A DNA stretch of 47,589 nucleotides, from positions 1 through 47,589 of the forward strand of contig VXMH01000025.1 in assembly GCA_009841235.1 (NCBI GenBank). Reading direction: 5' to 3'. Numbering within the stretch: position 1 is the first letter of the stretch; the number at the start of each line of letters is the position of its first letter. The position numbers and the translations under genes were made by a program. Source of the DNA: Caldilineaceae bacterium SB0661_bin_32. Lineage in GTDB: Bacteria > Chloroflexota > Anaerolineae > Caldilineales > Caldilineaceae. Below the pieces are notes generated by a model. It was given only the letters and a program-made list of their open reading frames with translations, was not told the DNA's origin and did not search any database. Below are positions 27,527 through 36,216 of this stretch, one piece after another.

Positions 27527-28397
27527 CAACGGAGTTGAACGCACGCTGGCGGCGAGAAACCCGCTGCGGAGCTTTGTTCGCCGTGCGCTGCGACATCGAT
27601 TGTTCACGGCTGGCTTTATCATTACTCTGCTCCTGATCGTCACGTCGGTATTTGCTCCCGTTTTCGCAACGCAAGACCCCTTCGAGGCAGATTTCAAAGA
27701 GATGCTTGCCAGCCCGAGCCTAGATCACTTCCTTGGCACCGACTATCTTGGGCGCGATCTCTACAGCCGCATCATTTATGGCGGCCGGTTCAGCCTGCTT
27801 GTAGCACTGTTGTCGATGGCACTATCCGGCCTGATCGGGCTCTTGCTCGGGATGGCGGCCGGTTATCTGCGCGGGCCTGTGGAAACGGGCATCATGGCCT
27901 TCATCGACCTGCTGTTCGCCATTCCGGGACTGCTGCTGGCCCTGACGATCTCGGTGCTGCTTGGGCCGTCCACGCAGAATCTGATAATCGCACTTGCCGT
28001 CATCTATGTCCCTATCCTTTGCCGCGTCACGCGCGGCGCAGTGATCGCGGTTTCGCAGCTTCCGTACATCGAGAGCGCGCGGGCGATTGGCGGATCCAAC
28101 TGGCGAATTATGATGCTCCATCTGCTGCCGAACGCAGGCGCGCCGGTTATCGTCCAGATCACGATTGGGCTGGCGTGGACGATTCTGAGCGAGGCGGCGC
28201 TGACTTTTCTTGGATTCGGGGCACAGCCGCCGGCGCCGTCGTGGGGGGCGATCCTGGCCGGGGGCCGAAAGTATCTGAATACGCATCCTGAGATGTCGGT
28301 GTTCCCTGGCATTGCCATCGCCATCTCTGTACTCGGTTTCAATCTTCTCGGCGACGGCCTGCGAGATCTGCTCGATCCGACCTTGCGAGAGCGCTGA
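27492..28397 (+). CDS. Peptide-type ABC importer permease, DppC family (second set)
   Basis: I chose the ATG at 27492; a GTG at 27477 is also in frame. The 301-aa product has the N-terminal cytoplasmic leader, LGTDYLGRDLYSR typical of DppC, an EAA loop (SARAIGG ... HLLPNAGAP) and GDGLRDLLDP near the end. As in the first set, no ATPase follows; the next gene is an SDR. Confidence 0.93.
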   Translation: MANSIREYDTNSNGVERTLAARNPLRSFVRRALRHRLFTAGFIITLLLIVTSVFAPVFATQDPFEADFKEMLASPSLDHFLGTDYLGRDLYSRIIYGGRFSLLVALLSMALSGLIGLLLGMAAGYLRGPVETGIMAFIDLLFAIPGLLLALTISVLLGPSTQNLIIALAVIYVPILCRVTRGAVIAVSQLPYIESARAIGGSNWRIMMLHLLPNAGAPVIVQITIGLAWTILSEAALTFLGFGAQPPAPSWGAILAGGRKYLNTHPEMSVFPGIAIAISVLGFNLLGDGLRDLLDPTLRER

Positions 28398-28462
28398 AGC
28401 CGCATTTGGGGAGTGATAGGCTCTCCCTGCTACCCCTTTCATTCCACACTGGAGCGAGAACG

Positions 28463-29458
28463 ATGAAGATCCTTGTAACCGGAGCTACCGGACGCATAGG
28501 CAGCCGTCTCGTGGCAGAACTGCTGCGGCGGGACCATCAGGTGCGTGCTCTCGTGATGCCGGAGGATCCTCTGCGGGCCCGTGTCGAGGTCCCGGGTGTC
28601 GAGATTGTGGAGGGGCAGCTTACGGAGCGGGAAAGCCTGCGTCCGGCGGTGGAGGGCGTTGACGCGGTCTACCATCTGGGCGCTCATCTGCCCCAGGGCA
28701 GAACTTCAGATGAGCTGTTCGATACTAACGTAGTCGGTACGTATAATCTGCTGGAGACGCTTATCCCTCACGCGAGCCGGATCAAGCGCTTCGTCCTGGC
28801 CAGCACTGACAACGTCTATTGGAATCCCAATGGGGCGCTTTATCTGCCCGTTGACGAAGAGCATCCTCGTATCAACGACGACCCGTACGGAATGAGCAAG
28901 ATCCTGTGCGAAGATATGTGCTGGAACTATATGCGGCGTTGCGGCCTGCCGGTGACAGTTCCCCGCTTTGGCGTAACGCTGGCCTGCGACGAGCTTCTGA
29001 ATCCCGAATCGATTTGGGCCGACAAACTTTACCTGCCCGGATTCCTGAAACTGCTGAAGTCCAAGCCAAGCCTGTCTCCCGAGGAGCAGGAGACGGTCGA
29101 GAATCTGGAGGACCTGGATCCCCGCGATCCCATGTTGGTGATCGCTCGCGACCCGCAGGGGGCGGCAGCGACTGAAATGGTGAACGATCCGCGTAATCTG
29201 GCCGAGGGGTTGGTTCTTCTGCTGGAGAATGAGATCGCGGTAGGCAAAGTCTTTCATCTGATGGCGGCGCAGCCTTTTGCCCACGATGAACTGCTGAAAT
29301 ACATTTCGAATGTGACCGGCTGGCCCTACGTCGAAGCGACGGTCTCTAAGGTCCTCCATTGGGAACTGAGCATCGCCAAGGCGCGGGCCATGCTCGGCTA
29401 CAATCCGACCAGGGACGTATTTCAGATGATTGATGAAGGCTGGGCGCTGAAAACCTGA
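28463..29458 (+). CDS. NAD-dependent epimerase/dehydratase (extended SDR)
   Basis: The ATG at 28463 with GGAG 8 nt upstream gives 331 aa; the frame is open for 19 more codons upstream. TGATGRIG (6-13) is the extended-SDR cofactor motif. Ser114/Thr115, Tyr142 and Lys146 (YGMSK) are the catalytic residues. It is longer than the three 263-aa relatives on the other strand and clearly a different subfamily, with an extra helical segment around residues 185-225. It is the last gene of the plus-strand arm. It probably acts on a nucleotide sugar or free sugar acid. Confidence 0.88.
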   Translation: MKILVTGATGRIGSRLVAELLRRDHQVRALVMPEDPLRARVEVPGVEIVEGQLTERESLRPAVEGVDAVYHLGAHLPQGRTSDELFDTNVVGTYNLLETLIPHASRIKRFVLASTDNVYWNPNGALYLPVDEEHPRINDDPYGMSKILCEDMCWNYMRRCGLPVTVPRFGVTLACDELLNPESIWADKLYLPGFLKLLKSKPSLSPEEQETVENLEDLDPRDPMLVIARDPQGAAATEMVNDPRNLAEGLVLLLENEIAVGKVFHLMAAQPFAHDELLKYISNVTGWPYVEATVSKVLHWELSIAKARAMLGYNPTRDVFQMIDEGWALKT

Positions 29459-29567
29459 AAGGCTGACGCTTTGGAGTGAGAGAACCTCGCCCTTTTTTGC
29501 TAGACGCCGTACTCCGCACTGACCAATTCAGCATAACGACAACTCATTTGAGGGGCGCCGCGATCGG

Positions 29568-30611
29568 CTACGAATGTAATGCCTGTGGTACGGGCGCGTC
29601 CAGAGTTCCGGCCAGGTCCAGTTCGAGGGCGCGGTGGCAGCTCACGGCGTGGCCGGGCTCTACCTCTTCCAGTTCGGGCGTCTGCTCGCGGCAGAGGTCG
29701 ACGGCGTAGCGGCAGCGGGGGTGGAAGTAGCAGCCGGACGGCGGGTTGGCGGGGTCGGCTACTTCGCCCTCGAGGATGATTCGCTGCGAGCGTAGGTTCG
29801 GATCAGGCTGGGGAACGGCGGAGAGCAGAGCTTCGGTGTAGGGATGTTTGGGGGATTCGAATAGCTGCTGCGTTTCGGCGGTCTCGACCATGCGCCCGAC
29901 ATACATGACGGCGACACGGTCGCAGATATGCTTGACGACGCTGAGGTCGTGAGCAACGAACAGGTAGGTGAGGCCGAGGCGCCCTTGCAACTCCAGCAAC
30001 AGGTTGAGTATCTGTGCCTGCACCGATACATCGAGCGCGGAAACCGGCTCGTCGGCGACAATCAGGCTGGGGTTGAGGGCTAGGGCGCGGGCGATGCCAA
30101 TCCGCTGGCGCTGGCCGCCGCTGAAGGCATGAGGGAAGCGCTGCAGGAATTCGGGCCGCAGGCCTACCAGGGCGAGCAGCTCCTCCACCCGTTCGATACG
30201 CTGCTGCCGGTCCGACACCCCGTTCACGAGCAGGGGTTCGCCGATAATTTCGAACAGGGTCATGCGCGGGTTCAGCGAGGAGAAGGGATCCTGGAAGATC
30301 ATCTGCATGTGCCGGCGCAAGGGCCGCAGTTCGTCCCTCGACAGGTTGGCAACGTCGGTCATCTGTCCGCCTTCGGCGCGGAAGTGGATTTCTCCGGCAG
30401 AAGGCTGAAGCGCGCGCACGATGCAACGGGCAGCGGTCGTCTTGCCGCAGCCGCTTTCTCCCACAATGCCGAAAGTCTCCCCCTTGTATACGTGGAAGTC
30501 AATGCCGTCTACCGCGCGGACCTGGCCCACCGCGCGTTGCAGGAAGCCCTTCCGTATTGGGAAGTACTTTCTCAGTCCATTGACCTCCAGCAGCACGTTA
30601 TCGATTTCCAT
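29568..30611 (-). CDS. Peptide-type ABC importer ATPase, DppF/OppF family
   Basis: A 347-aa cytoplasmic ATPase. Walker [10 protein letters not shown] (51-59), Q-loop Gln107, signature SGGQ (164-167), Walker B LIVADEP (183-189) and the switch His221 are all intact. The C-terminal oligopeptide-transporter extension carries a Cys-rich stretch (CYFHPRC ... C ... SC) that in some family members binds an iron-sulfur cluster. It is the last gene of the minus-strand arm, 28 nt after the DppD-type ATPase. Confidence 0.94.
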   Translation of the reverse strand: MEIDNVLLEVNGLRKYFPIRKGFLQRAVGQVRAVDGIDFHVYKGETFGIVGESGCGKTTAARCIVRALQPSAGEIHFRAEGGQMTDVANLSRDELRPLRRHMQMIFQDPFSSLNPRMTLFEIIGEPLLVNGVSDRQQRIERVEELLALVGLRPEFLQRFPHAFSGGQRQRIGIARALALNPSLIVADEPVSALDVSVQAQILNLLLELQGRLGLTYLFVAHDLSVVKHICDRVAVMYVGRMVETAETQQLFESPKHPYTEALLSAVPQPDPNLRSQRIILEGEVADPANPPSGCYFHPRCRYAVDLCREQTPELEEVEPGHAVSCHRALELDLAGTLDAPVPQALHS

Positions 30612-30639
30612 ATTGCCAACTGTCTACGGGTTGCAACTG

Positions 30640-31698
30640 TTAACCGGTCGTCGCTTCAGACCGCTGCGAGCTGGGTTCGGGTACCGGATGATAGAGGAAA
30701 CAGCTCACCAGATGCTCATCTCCTACAGTTTGCAGCTCAGGTTCGTGCATATCGCAGACGCCCGGGATTACGTCCGGGCAGCGGGGATGGAACGGGCAGC
30801 CGGCCGGGCGGTTATACGGGTGAGGAATGGTCCCGGTGATCGTGGGCAGTTGTACTTTGGGCGTCGAGTGTATGCTGGGAATCGAGCGCAGCAGGGACTG
30901 TGTGTAAGGGTGCTTCGATTCGCCAAAGACGGTGTCCACGGGGCCTTCCTCCACCACGCGGCCGAGGTACATCACCACCACCTGATCGGCCATCTCCGCG
31001 ATCACGCCCATGTCGTGGGTGATCAGCATGATTGCCATCCCATTCTGTTCCTGGAGGGAGCGCAGGAGATCGAGAATCTGGGCCTGGGTGGTCACGTCAA
31101 GGGCGGTCGTAGGTTCGTCGGCGATGAGAAGCCTCGGGTCGCAGGAGAGTGCGAGCGCGATCAGGGCGCGCTGACGCAAGCCGCCGCTGAGTTGAAATGG
31201 ATAGGCATCAATGGCCCCCTCGGCCCGGGGGATGCCTACCAGGCTGAGCAGCTCGACCGCCAGCTCGCTGGCTTCCTGCTTGGTGAGTTTGCGGTGCAGG
31301 CGGGCCGCGCCGATGATCTGGTTGCCGATCGTGTGAACGGGGCTTAGAGAGGTCATCGGTTCCTGGAAGACGAGCGCGATCTCGGCGCCGCGGATTGCAC
31401 GCATCTCGCTGCTGCTTTCGCCGAGGGAGGTCAGGGCCACCTCCTGTGACTGGCCGTTTTCCGTTTCGCGGCGCAGCAGGATTTCCCCTTCGACGATGCG
31501 GCCTGGACGGGGCACGATGCCCAGAATAGAGAGCGCGGTTACGCTCTTGCCGCAGCCGCTCTCACCGACGATGCCGAGCGTCCGGCCGAGGTGAACTTCG
31601 AAACTGGCGCCATCCACGGCGCGGACGATACCCTCGTCGATGAAGAAGCTCGTTTTCAGATTGCGTACCGACAGAATCGGCTGGCGGTCATCTTGCAT
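30640..31698 (-). CDS. Peptide-type ABC importer ATPase, DppD/OppD family
   Basis: A 352-aa ATPase with Walker A GESGCGKS (45-52), signature SGGL (171-174, the family often has SGGM) and Walker B LLIADEP (190-196). The C-terminal extension has the CPFHPRC ... C ... SC cysteine pattern. Together with the DppF-type gene it is the only importer ATPase pair in the window, and so may energise all three permease sets. Confidence 0.94.
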   Translation of the reverse strand: MQDDRQPILSVRNLKTSFFIDEGIVRAVDGASFEVHLGRTLGIVGESGCGKSVTALSILGIVPRPGRIVEGEILLRRETENGQSQEVALTSLGESSSEMRAIRGAEIALVFQEPMTSLSPVHTIGNQIIGAARLHRKLTKQEASELAVELLSLVGIPRAEGAIDAYPFQLSGGLRQRALIALALSCDPRLLIADEPTTALDVTTQAQILDLLRSLQEQNGMAIMLITHDMGVIAEMADQVVVMYLGRVVEEGPVDTVFGESKHPYTQSLLRSIPSIHSTPKVQLPTITGTIPHPYNRPAGCPFHPRCPDVIPGVCDMHEPELQTVGDEHLVSCFLYHPVPEPSSQRSEATTG

Positions 31699-31742
31699 GA
31701 CTTTTGAGGCGGACGGGGAATATCATTAGAGAGTTTTACTTC

Positions 31743-32861
31743 TTATATGCCATAGGGGTCGGCGGCGTCGCGCAAGCCGTCGCCCATGAAGTTGAAGGCC
31801 AGGGTCACGACAATCACCGGGACGGCCGAGACCAGCAACCAGGGTGACAGGGCGACGGCCTCGACATTTTGCACCTGCTGTAGCATGACGCCCCAACTGA
31901 TGGCAGGTGGGCGCAGACCCAATCCCAGATAGCTCAGCGCGGTCTCCGCCAGGATCATGGCAGGGATGGACAAAGTGGCGGCGGCGATGATATGGCTTTG
32001 GAAGGAGGGTATCATGTGCCGGAAAATGATGCGCTTGCGGCTGCAACCGGCCAAATCCGCGGCTGTCACAAAGTCCTCCTCGCGCAGAGAGAGAAAGCGG
32101 CCGCGCACCTCGCGTGCCAGCCCTGTCCAGCCCCGCAAGGCGATGACAATGGTAATGGCAAAGTAGATCTGCTCGACGCTCCACTCGCGGGGAAAGGCGG
32201 CGGCCATGCCCATCCACAGCGGGATGGTGGGAATCGAACGCAGTATCTCGATGAGGCGCTGGATGACAGAGTCAATCGCGCCGCCATAGAAGCCTGAAAT
32301 CCCGCCCAAAAACACGCCGAGCACGAGGCTGAGCGCCACCGCCACAAGGCCAATGGTGAGTGAAGTGCGCGTAGCGACCATCATGCGCGACCAGACATCT
32401 CGCCCCTTTTCGTCCGTGCCAAGCAGGAAGAGGGACTCCGCGGCGGTAGCGCCCTCGACGCCGATCAGATGGCGATCGGTGCGAATGAAGCCGAGGAGTT
32501 TGTATTTGTAGCCGCGGGCAAATAAGCGCACTGTCAGTTTCTTGTTGGGGTCAGCCACGTAAACGCGTTTGAAGGTCTTCAGGTCACGCTTGCCGGATAC
32601 AGCGTAGACATGGGGTCGGAAGCTGCCATTGTCGAAGAAGCGTATCGGCTGGGGCGGCATCAGCAAACGGTAGGCCTCCGTCGTGTTGGGATCGGTGTAG
32701 GCGAGGAAGTCGGCGGCCAGCACGACGACATAGAAGGCGACGACGACAAAGGTAGCCACCACGGCCACGCGGTGCTTGCGGAAGCGCCACCACATCAGTT
32801 GCATCTGACCGGCAACGAAGATCCGTTCCTCGCTGTCGGTAATAACGTGTTCTTCGGCCAC
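31743..32861 (-). CDS. Peptide-type ABC importer permease, DppC family (third set)
   Basis: At 372 aa it is about 70 residues longer than the other two DppC-type proteins. The extra length is a predicted extracytoplasmic segment of about 100 residues (roughly 55-150) between the first membrane helix and LGTDEKGRDVWSR. The EAA loop reads TAADLAGC ... HMIPSF, and the end is GDGLRDAADPYGI. The long periplasmic insert is a recognised variant and may contact the large binding protein of this set. Confidence 0.92.
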   Translation of the reverse strand: MAEEHVITDSEERIFVAGQMQLMWWRFRKHRVAVVATFVVVAFYVVVLAADFLAYTDPNTTEAYRLLMPPQPIRFFDNGSFRPHVYAVSGKRDLKTFKRVYVADPNKKLTVRLFARGYKYKLLGFIRTDRHLIGVEGATAAESLFLLGTDEKGRDVWSRMMVATRTSLTIGLVAVALSLVLGVFLGGISGFYGGAIDSVIQRLIEILRSIPTIPLWMGMAAAFPREWSVEQIYFAITIVIALRGWTGLAREVRGRFLSLREEDFVTAADLAGCSRKRIIFRHMIPSFQSHIIAAATLSIPAMILAETALSYLGLGLRPPAISWGVMLQQVQNVEAVALSPWLLVSAVPVIVVTLAFNFMGDGLRDAADPYGI

Positions 32862-32933
32862 AGTTCACCTGCAATGCGCGGCGCGTCCAGGTGGGTGGGA
32901 ACCGGCGCCCCGGCACGCGCTGCTGGTTTACGG

Positions 32934-33926
32934 TTATTGAACCATTCCAAAACGGATGCGCGGGTCGATCCACATCAGCAGCAGATCGGACAAGAATGTG
33001 CCGATGACGGTCAGGGCGCCGAGCATCATGACGATTGTCCCTGCCAGGAACATGTCCTGGGCGACTAGGGAACCCAGGAGCAGCGGTCCGAGCGTGGGCA
33101 GGCCCAGTACGACGGAGACGATAACGCTGCCCGACAAGATATAGGGCAGAAGATAGCCGACGGTGCTGGCAAACGGATTCAGGGCCACGCGCACCGGATA
33201 CTTGAGTACCAGGCTGCGCTCCGACATGCCGGCGGCGCGCGCGGTGATCACATAGGGTTTGCGCAGCTCATCCAGCAGGTTGGCGCGCATCACGCGGATC
33301 AGTTCGGCGGTACCGCTGAGGCCGATGATTATGGCAGGGAGGGGAAGATGATAGATCAGGTCCTTCACTTTGCCCCAACTCCAGGGCTCCAACTGGTATT
33401 CGGGGGAGAAGAGCCCGCCGATGTCTGAGTCGAAGAGGGTGAAACCGAGATACATCAGGACGAGGGCGAGGAGGAAACTGGGCACCCCCAGGCCGACGAA
33501 CCCGATGAAGGTGAAGACGTAGTCGCCGATGGAGTACTGCCGCACGGCTGAGTAGATGCCAATCGGCAGGGCGATGGCCCATGTCAAAATTATCGCGCCC
33601 AGCGACAGCACCATGGTCATGGCGAGGCGGTCGCCGATCACGTCGAGCACCGACTTGCGCCACATCATCGAGGTGCCGAAATCGCCGCTGAAGACGCCGC
33701 TCATCCATTTGAGGTACTGCACGTACATCGGTCTGTCGAGCGCGTACTGGCGGCGCAGGGACTCGAAGTGCTGCTCTGAGACGTTGGACTGCGTGGCAGA
33801 CAGCTGAGCCATGTAGGCGTCGACAAAGTCACCCGGTGGCAGCTGGATGATGACGAAAGAGAGCACCGTGACCGTCCACAGGGTGAAGATGGCGAGGACG
33901 AGTCTCCGGGCGGCGTAGGCGAGCAT
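32934..33926 (-). CDS. Peptide-type ABC importer permease, DppB family (third set)
   Basis: A 330-aa membrane protein with the early PPGDFVD stretch, about six helices, an EAA-type loop (TARAAGM ... YPVRVALNP) and the terminal DPRIRFG. It is transcribed with the adjacent DppC-type permease (gap 72 nt) and follows the binding-protein gene after a hairpin-containing gap. Confidence 0.92.
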   Translation of the reverse strand: MLAYAARRLVLAIFTLWTVTVLSFVIIQLPPGDFVDAYMAQLSATQSNVSEQHFESLRRQYALDRPMYVQYLKWMSGVFSGDFGTSMMWRKSVLDVIGDRLAMTMVLSLGAIILTWAIALPIGIYSAVRQYSIGDYVFTFIGFVGLGVPSFLLALVLMYLGFTLFDSDIGGLFSPEYQLEPWSWGKVKDLIYHLPLPAIIIGLSGTAELIRVMRANLLDELRKPYVITARAAGMSERSLVLKYPVRVALNPFASTVGYLLPYILSGSVIVSVVLGLPTLGPLLLGSLVAQDMFLAGTIVMMLGALTVIGTFLSDLLLMWIDPRIRFGMVQ

Positions 33927-33941
33927 GGAGCGCTCCGGCGG

Positions 33942-33986
33942 TCAGGGGCCAGCGGCCAGGGGTCCCCCCCATGGCCGCTGGCCTGA
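33942..33986 (-). other. Large hairpin between binding protein and permease genes
   Basis: Arms 33942-33958 and 33972-33986 pair over 15 bp with a 2-nt bulge, with a G/C-rich loop. No T tract follows on the minus strand. Position and size match a processing or mRNA-protection hairpin, as at 26450-26478 in the second set. It may also be a dispersed repeat. Confidence 0.55.
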
Positions 33987-33999
33987 GATTCAGACTCGA

Positions 34000-36081
34000 C
34001 TAGTCCTTGAAGTAGTAGGTGGGTGGATGGCTGGTTGCGGGCGTGCGGCAGTGCTGGGCCGGGCACTGGTTGCGCGGCACATTGCCCAGTCTGTTGCTGG
34101 TGACAGCGATGCCTGCGCCCTGGCCGACCGTGCCGATCTGCCAGACCTCGTCGACGACGAGCGACCAGATCTCCTGGGCGAGCTTGTTACGTTCATCGCC
34201 GCCGACACCGTAGCCCTGGCGGAAGAGATCAAGCGCGCGCTCCATTTCCGGATAGGGCGGCGCCATGCCTTCATCGCCGCCGCTGTTGTACCAACGGGCG
34301 ATGTCGGGGCCCATGTAGGCTTCGACCAGGTTGACCGGCAGCACGTGGCGCGGGTATAGCCAGAGAGCCGAGGAGCCGCCATTGGTCCAGACTGCGAGCT
34401 GATGATTGTTGGCGCGTGATTCGGTCTCGAACAGGCTGCGCTCCTGGATCTTGAGGTCGGCCCAGATGCCGATCGCCGTCCAGTGGTCCTTGATCATCTC
34501 GAGCATGCCGTCCCATTCCCAGCCGATGTTGGCGGGAGCGGCAAGTTCGATGCGCAACCGCTCACCGGAACCGTCGGGTCGGAGGCGCCAGCCTTCGTCA
34601 TCCTTTGCCTCGAGGCCGACCGAGTCAAGCAGTGCGTTGGCCTGGTCGGGGTCGAAGGTGGCCCATTTTTCGACGTACTCCTCGCCGGGCGTGGAGGGTA
34701 GACTGGCGGCGATCATGGCCGAGCCGGGCACGCCGAGGCCGAGGAAGATGGCCTCATTGATCTGATCGCGCCGGATGCCCATGGAAAGCGCGCGGCGAAA
34801 GTCACGGTTTTGGATCAATTTCTGGATTTCGGCGTCGCCGTCGTAGCTGTGATTGAAGCTCACGACGTTGTTGTGGAAGAAGGCGCGGCTCATGTCGATG
34901 CGGTAGTTGCCCTCCTCCATGTTCTCGAGGAAGACGGGCAGTTTCGAGATCGAAATGTGGCGGCCCTGGTGGTCGTATTCGCCGGCGATGGCGCGCAGCG
35001 CGAGCACCTCGCTGTCCTGCGCCAGCGTTACGACGATTTCGTCTATGTAGGGCAGCTGGTTGCCTTCCGTGTCAACGGCCCAGTAATAAGGGTTGCGGAC
35101 CTCGGACCAGACGGCCTCATTGACGGGCGTAACCGTCTTCCACGGCCCCATCGTCGGCACGTCGGGGTTGTGAGGCAGATAGGCCATATAGCTGAACATT
35201 TCCAGCCAGCTTTGGAAGCCTTCGGCCTCGGCCTTGGCCGTCACCTCTGCCTCGGAGGAGTACGCGGGCAGGAACTGGCTCATGTAATGCTTGGGCATGT
35301 AGCCGCCGCCGTTCCATGCGCCCTCCGTGTCCGGGCCGACGCCGACAGCGTTGTGACCGGCGAGGATGTCCAGGAAGAGCGGATAGGGCGAGGCGAACGT
35401 CCAGCGTACCGTGAAGTCGTCGATCTCTTCCAGCAGGCCGACTTCGCCGCCGATCACCATCTCATTGGGCGGGGTGGGCCAGATCTCCTCGTTCAGCGCG
35501 ACGTCCTCGTACCAGAAGAGGATGTCTTCGGCGGTGAAGGGGTGGCCGTCAGACCACTTGGCGCCGCGGCGCAGATGGAGCGTGTATTGCGTGTGGTCCT
35601 CGTTAATCTCCCAGTCTTTGATCAGGCTGGGGATGATCTTGGAGGCGTCGTAGTTCCAGGTAAGCAGACGGGACGAGGAGTTGATGCGCATCAGGTTCTC
35701 GCCGTCGGCGGGCCCGGTGAAGCCCCGTCGCCATGTGCCGCCGTATTTGCCAATCTCATTGAGCGGCTTGATGACGTAGATGTCCTCGGGATCGGGCAGC
35801 CGTTCTTCCACCGGCGGCAGGTCGCCGGCGGCCACCATTTCGGCCAGCATCGGCGCTTCGCTGAACTCGGTGGGGAACATGGCCGGGTCGAGGATTACTT
35901 CCGGCCCTTCTATCGGTACGATCTGGGGCAGTTCGGCCGGCCCCGCGGCCTCTTCCTCTGCGGCTGCCGGTGCTGCCTCCTCGGCCGGGGCTGCCGGTGC
36001 CGCCGGGGCGCCGCAGGCTGAAAGCACAAGGGCTACAACCATCACGATTCCCAACAGCCACGAAGACTTGGTCCGGTTCAT
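34000..36081 (-). CDS. Large peptide/solute-binding lipoprotein, SBP family 5 (third set)
   Basis: The start at 36081 follows AAAAGGAGGG with 6 nt spacing; 27 further upstream codons are open but unlikely to be translated. The 693-aa precursor has a signal peptide ending in lipobox LSAC (Cys23) and a long Ala/Pro/Glu-rich linker to about residue 50. The SBP signature WSDGHPFTAEDILFWYED follows. It is over 100 residues longer than the other two binding proteins, a size class seen for oligosaccharide or large-ligand binders. It is the first gene of the complete third importer and follows the diiron-protein gene. Confidence 0.92.
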   Translation of the reverse strand: MNRTKSSWLLGIVMVVALVLSACGAPAAPAAPAEEAAPAAAEEEAAGPAELPQIVPIEGPEVILDPAMFPTEFSEAPMLAEMVAAGDLPPVEERLPDPEDIYVIKPLNEIGKYGGTWRRGFTGPADGENLMRINSSSRLLTWNYDASKIIPSLIKDWEINEDHTQYTLHLRRGAKWSDGHPFTAEDILFWYEDVALNEEIWPTPPNEMVIGGEVGLLEEIDDFTVRWTFASPYPLFLDILAGHNAVGVGPDTEGAWNGGGYMPKHYMSQFLPAYSSEAEVTAKAEAEGFQSWLEMFSYMAYLPHNPDVPTMGPWKTVTPVNEAVWSEVRNPYYWAVDTEGNQLPYIDEIVVTLAQDSEVLALRAIAGEYDHQGRHISISKLPVFLENMEEGNYRIDMSRAFFHNNVVSFNHSYDGDAEIQKLIQNRDFRRALSMGIRRDQINEAIFLGLGVPGSAMIAASLPSTPGEEYVEKWATFDPDQANALLDSVGLEAKDDEGWRLRPDGSGERLRIELAAPANIGWEWDGMLEMIKDHWTAIGIWADLKIQERSLFETESRANNHQLAVWTNGGSSALWLYPRHVLPVNLVEAYMGPDIARWYNSGGDEGMAPPYPEMERALDLFRQGYGVGGDERNKLAQEIWSLVVDEVWQIGTVGQGAGIAVTSNRLGNVPRNQCPAQHCRTPATSHPPTYYFKD

Positions 36082-36216
36082 CGTTGTCCCTCCTTTTGGG
36101 ATGATGAAAATCCTTATGTGGGTCGATTGGATGGATTCACCTCTCGATATTGGTCTGCACAATGGCCTTCGTCTTTCCTTCCAGGCGTACGCGCACGCAC
36201 AACCCCGTACGAACCG

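Noticed and set aside
29459..29567. T6 run at about 29491-29496 as a terminator between the converging arms
   Set aside because: No stable GC-rich stem precedes it.
34810..36021. 403-codon plus-strand frame opposite the third binding-protein gene
   Set aside because: Mirror frame of a well-supported lipoprotein gene, low-complexity composition.
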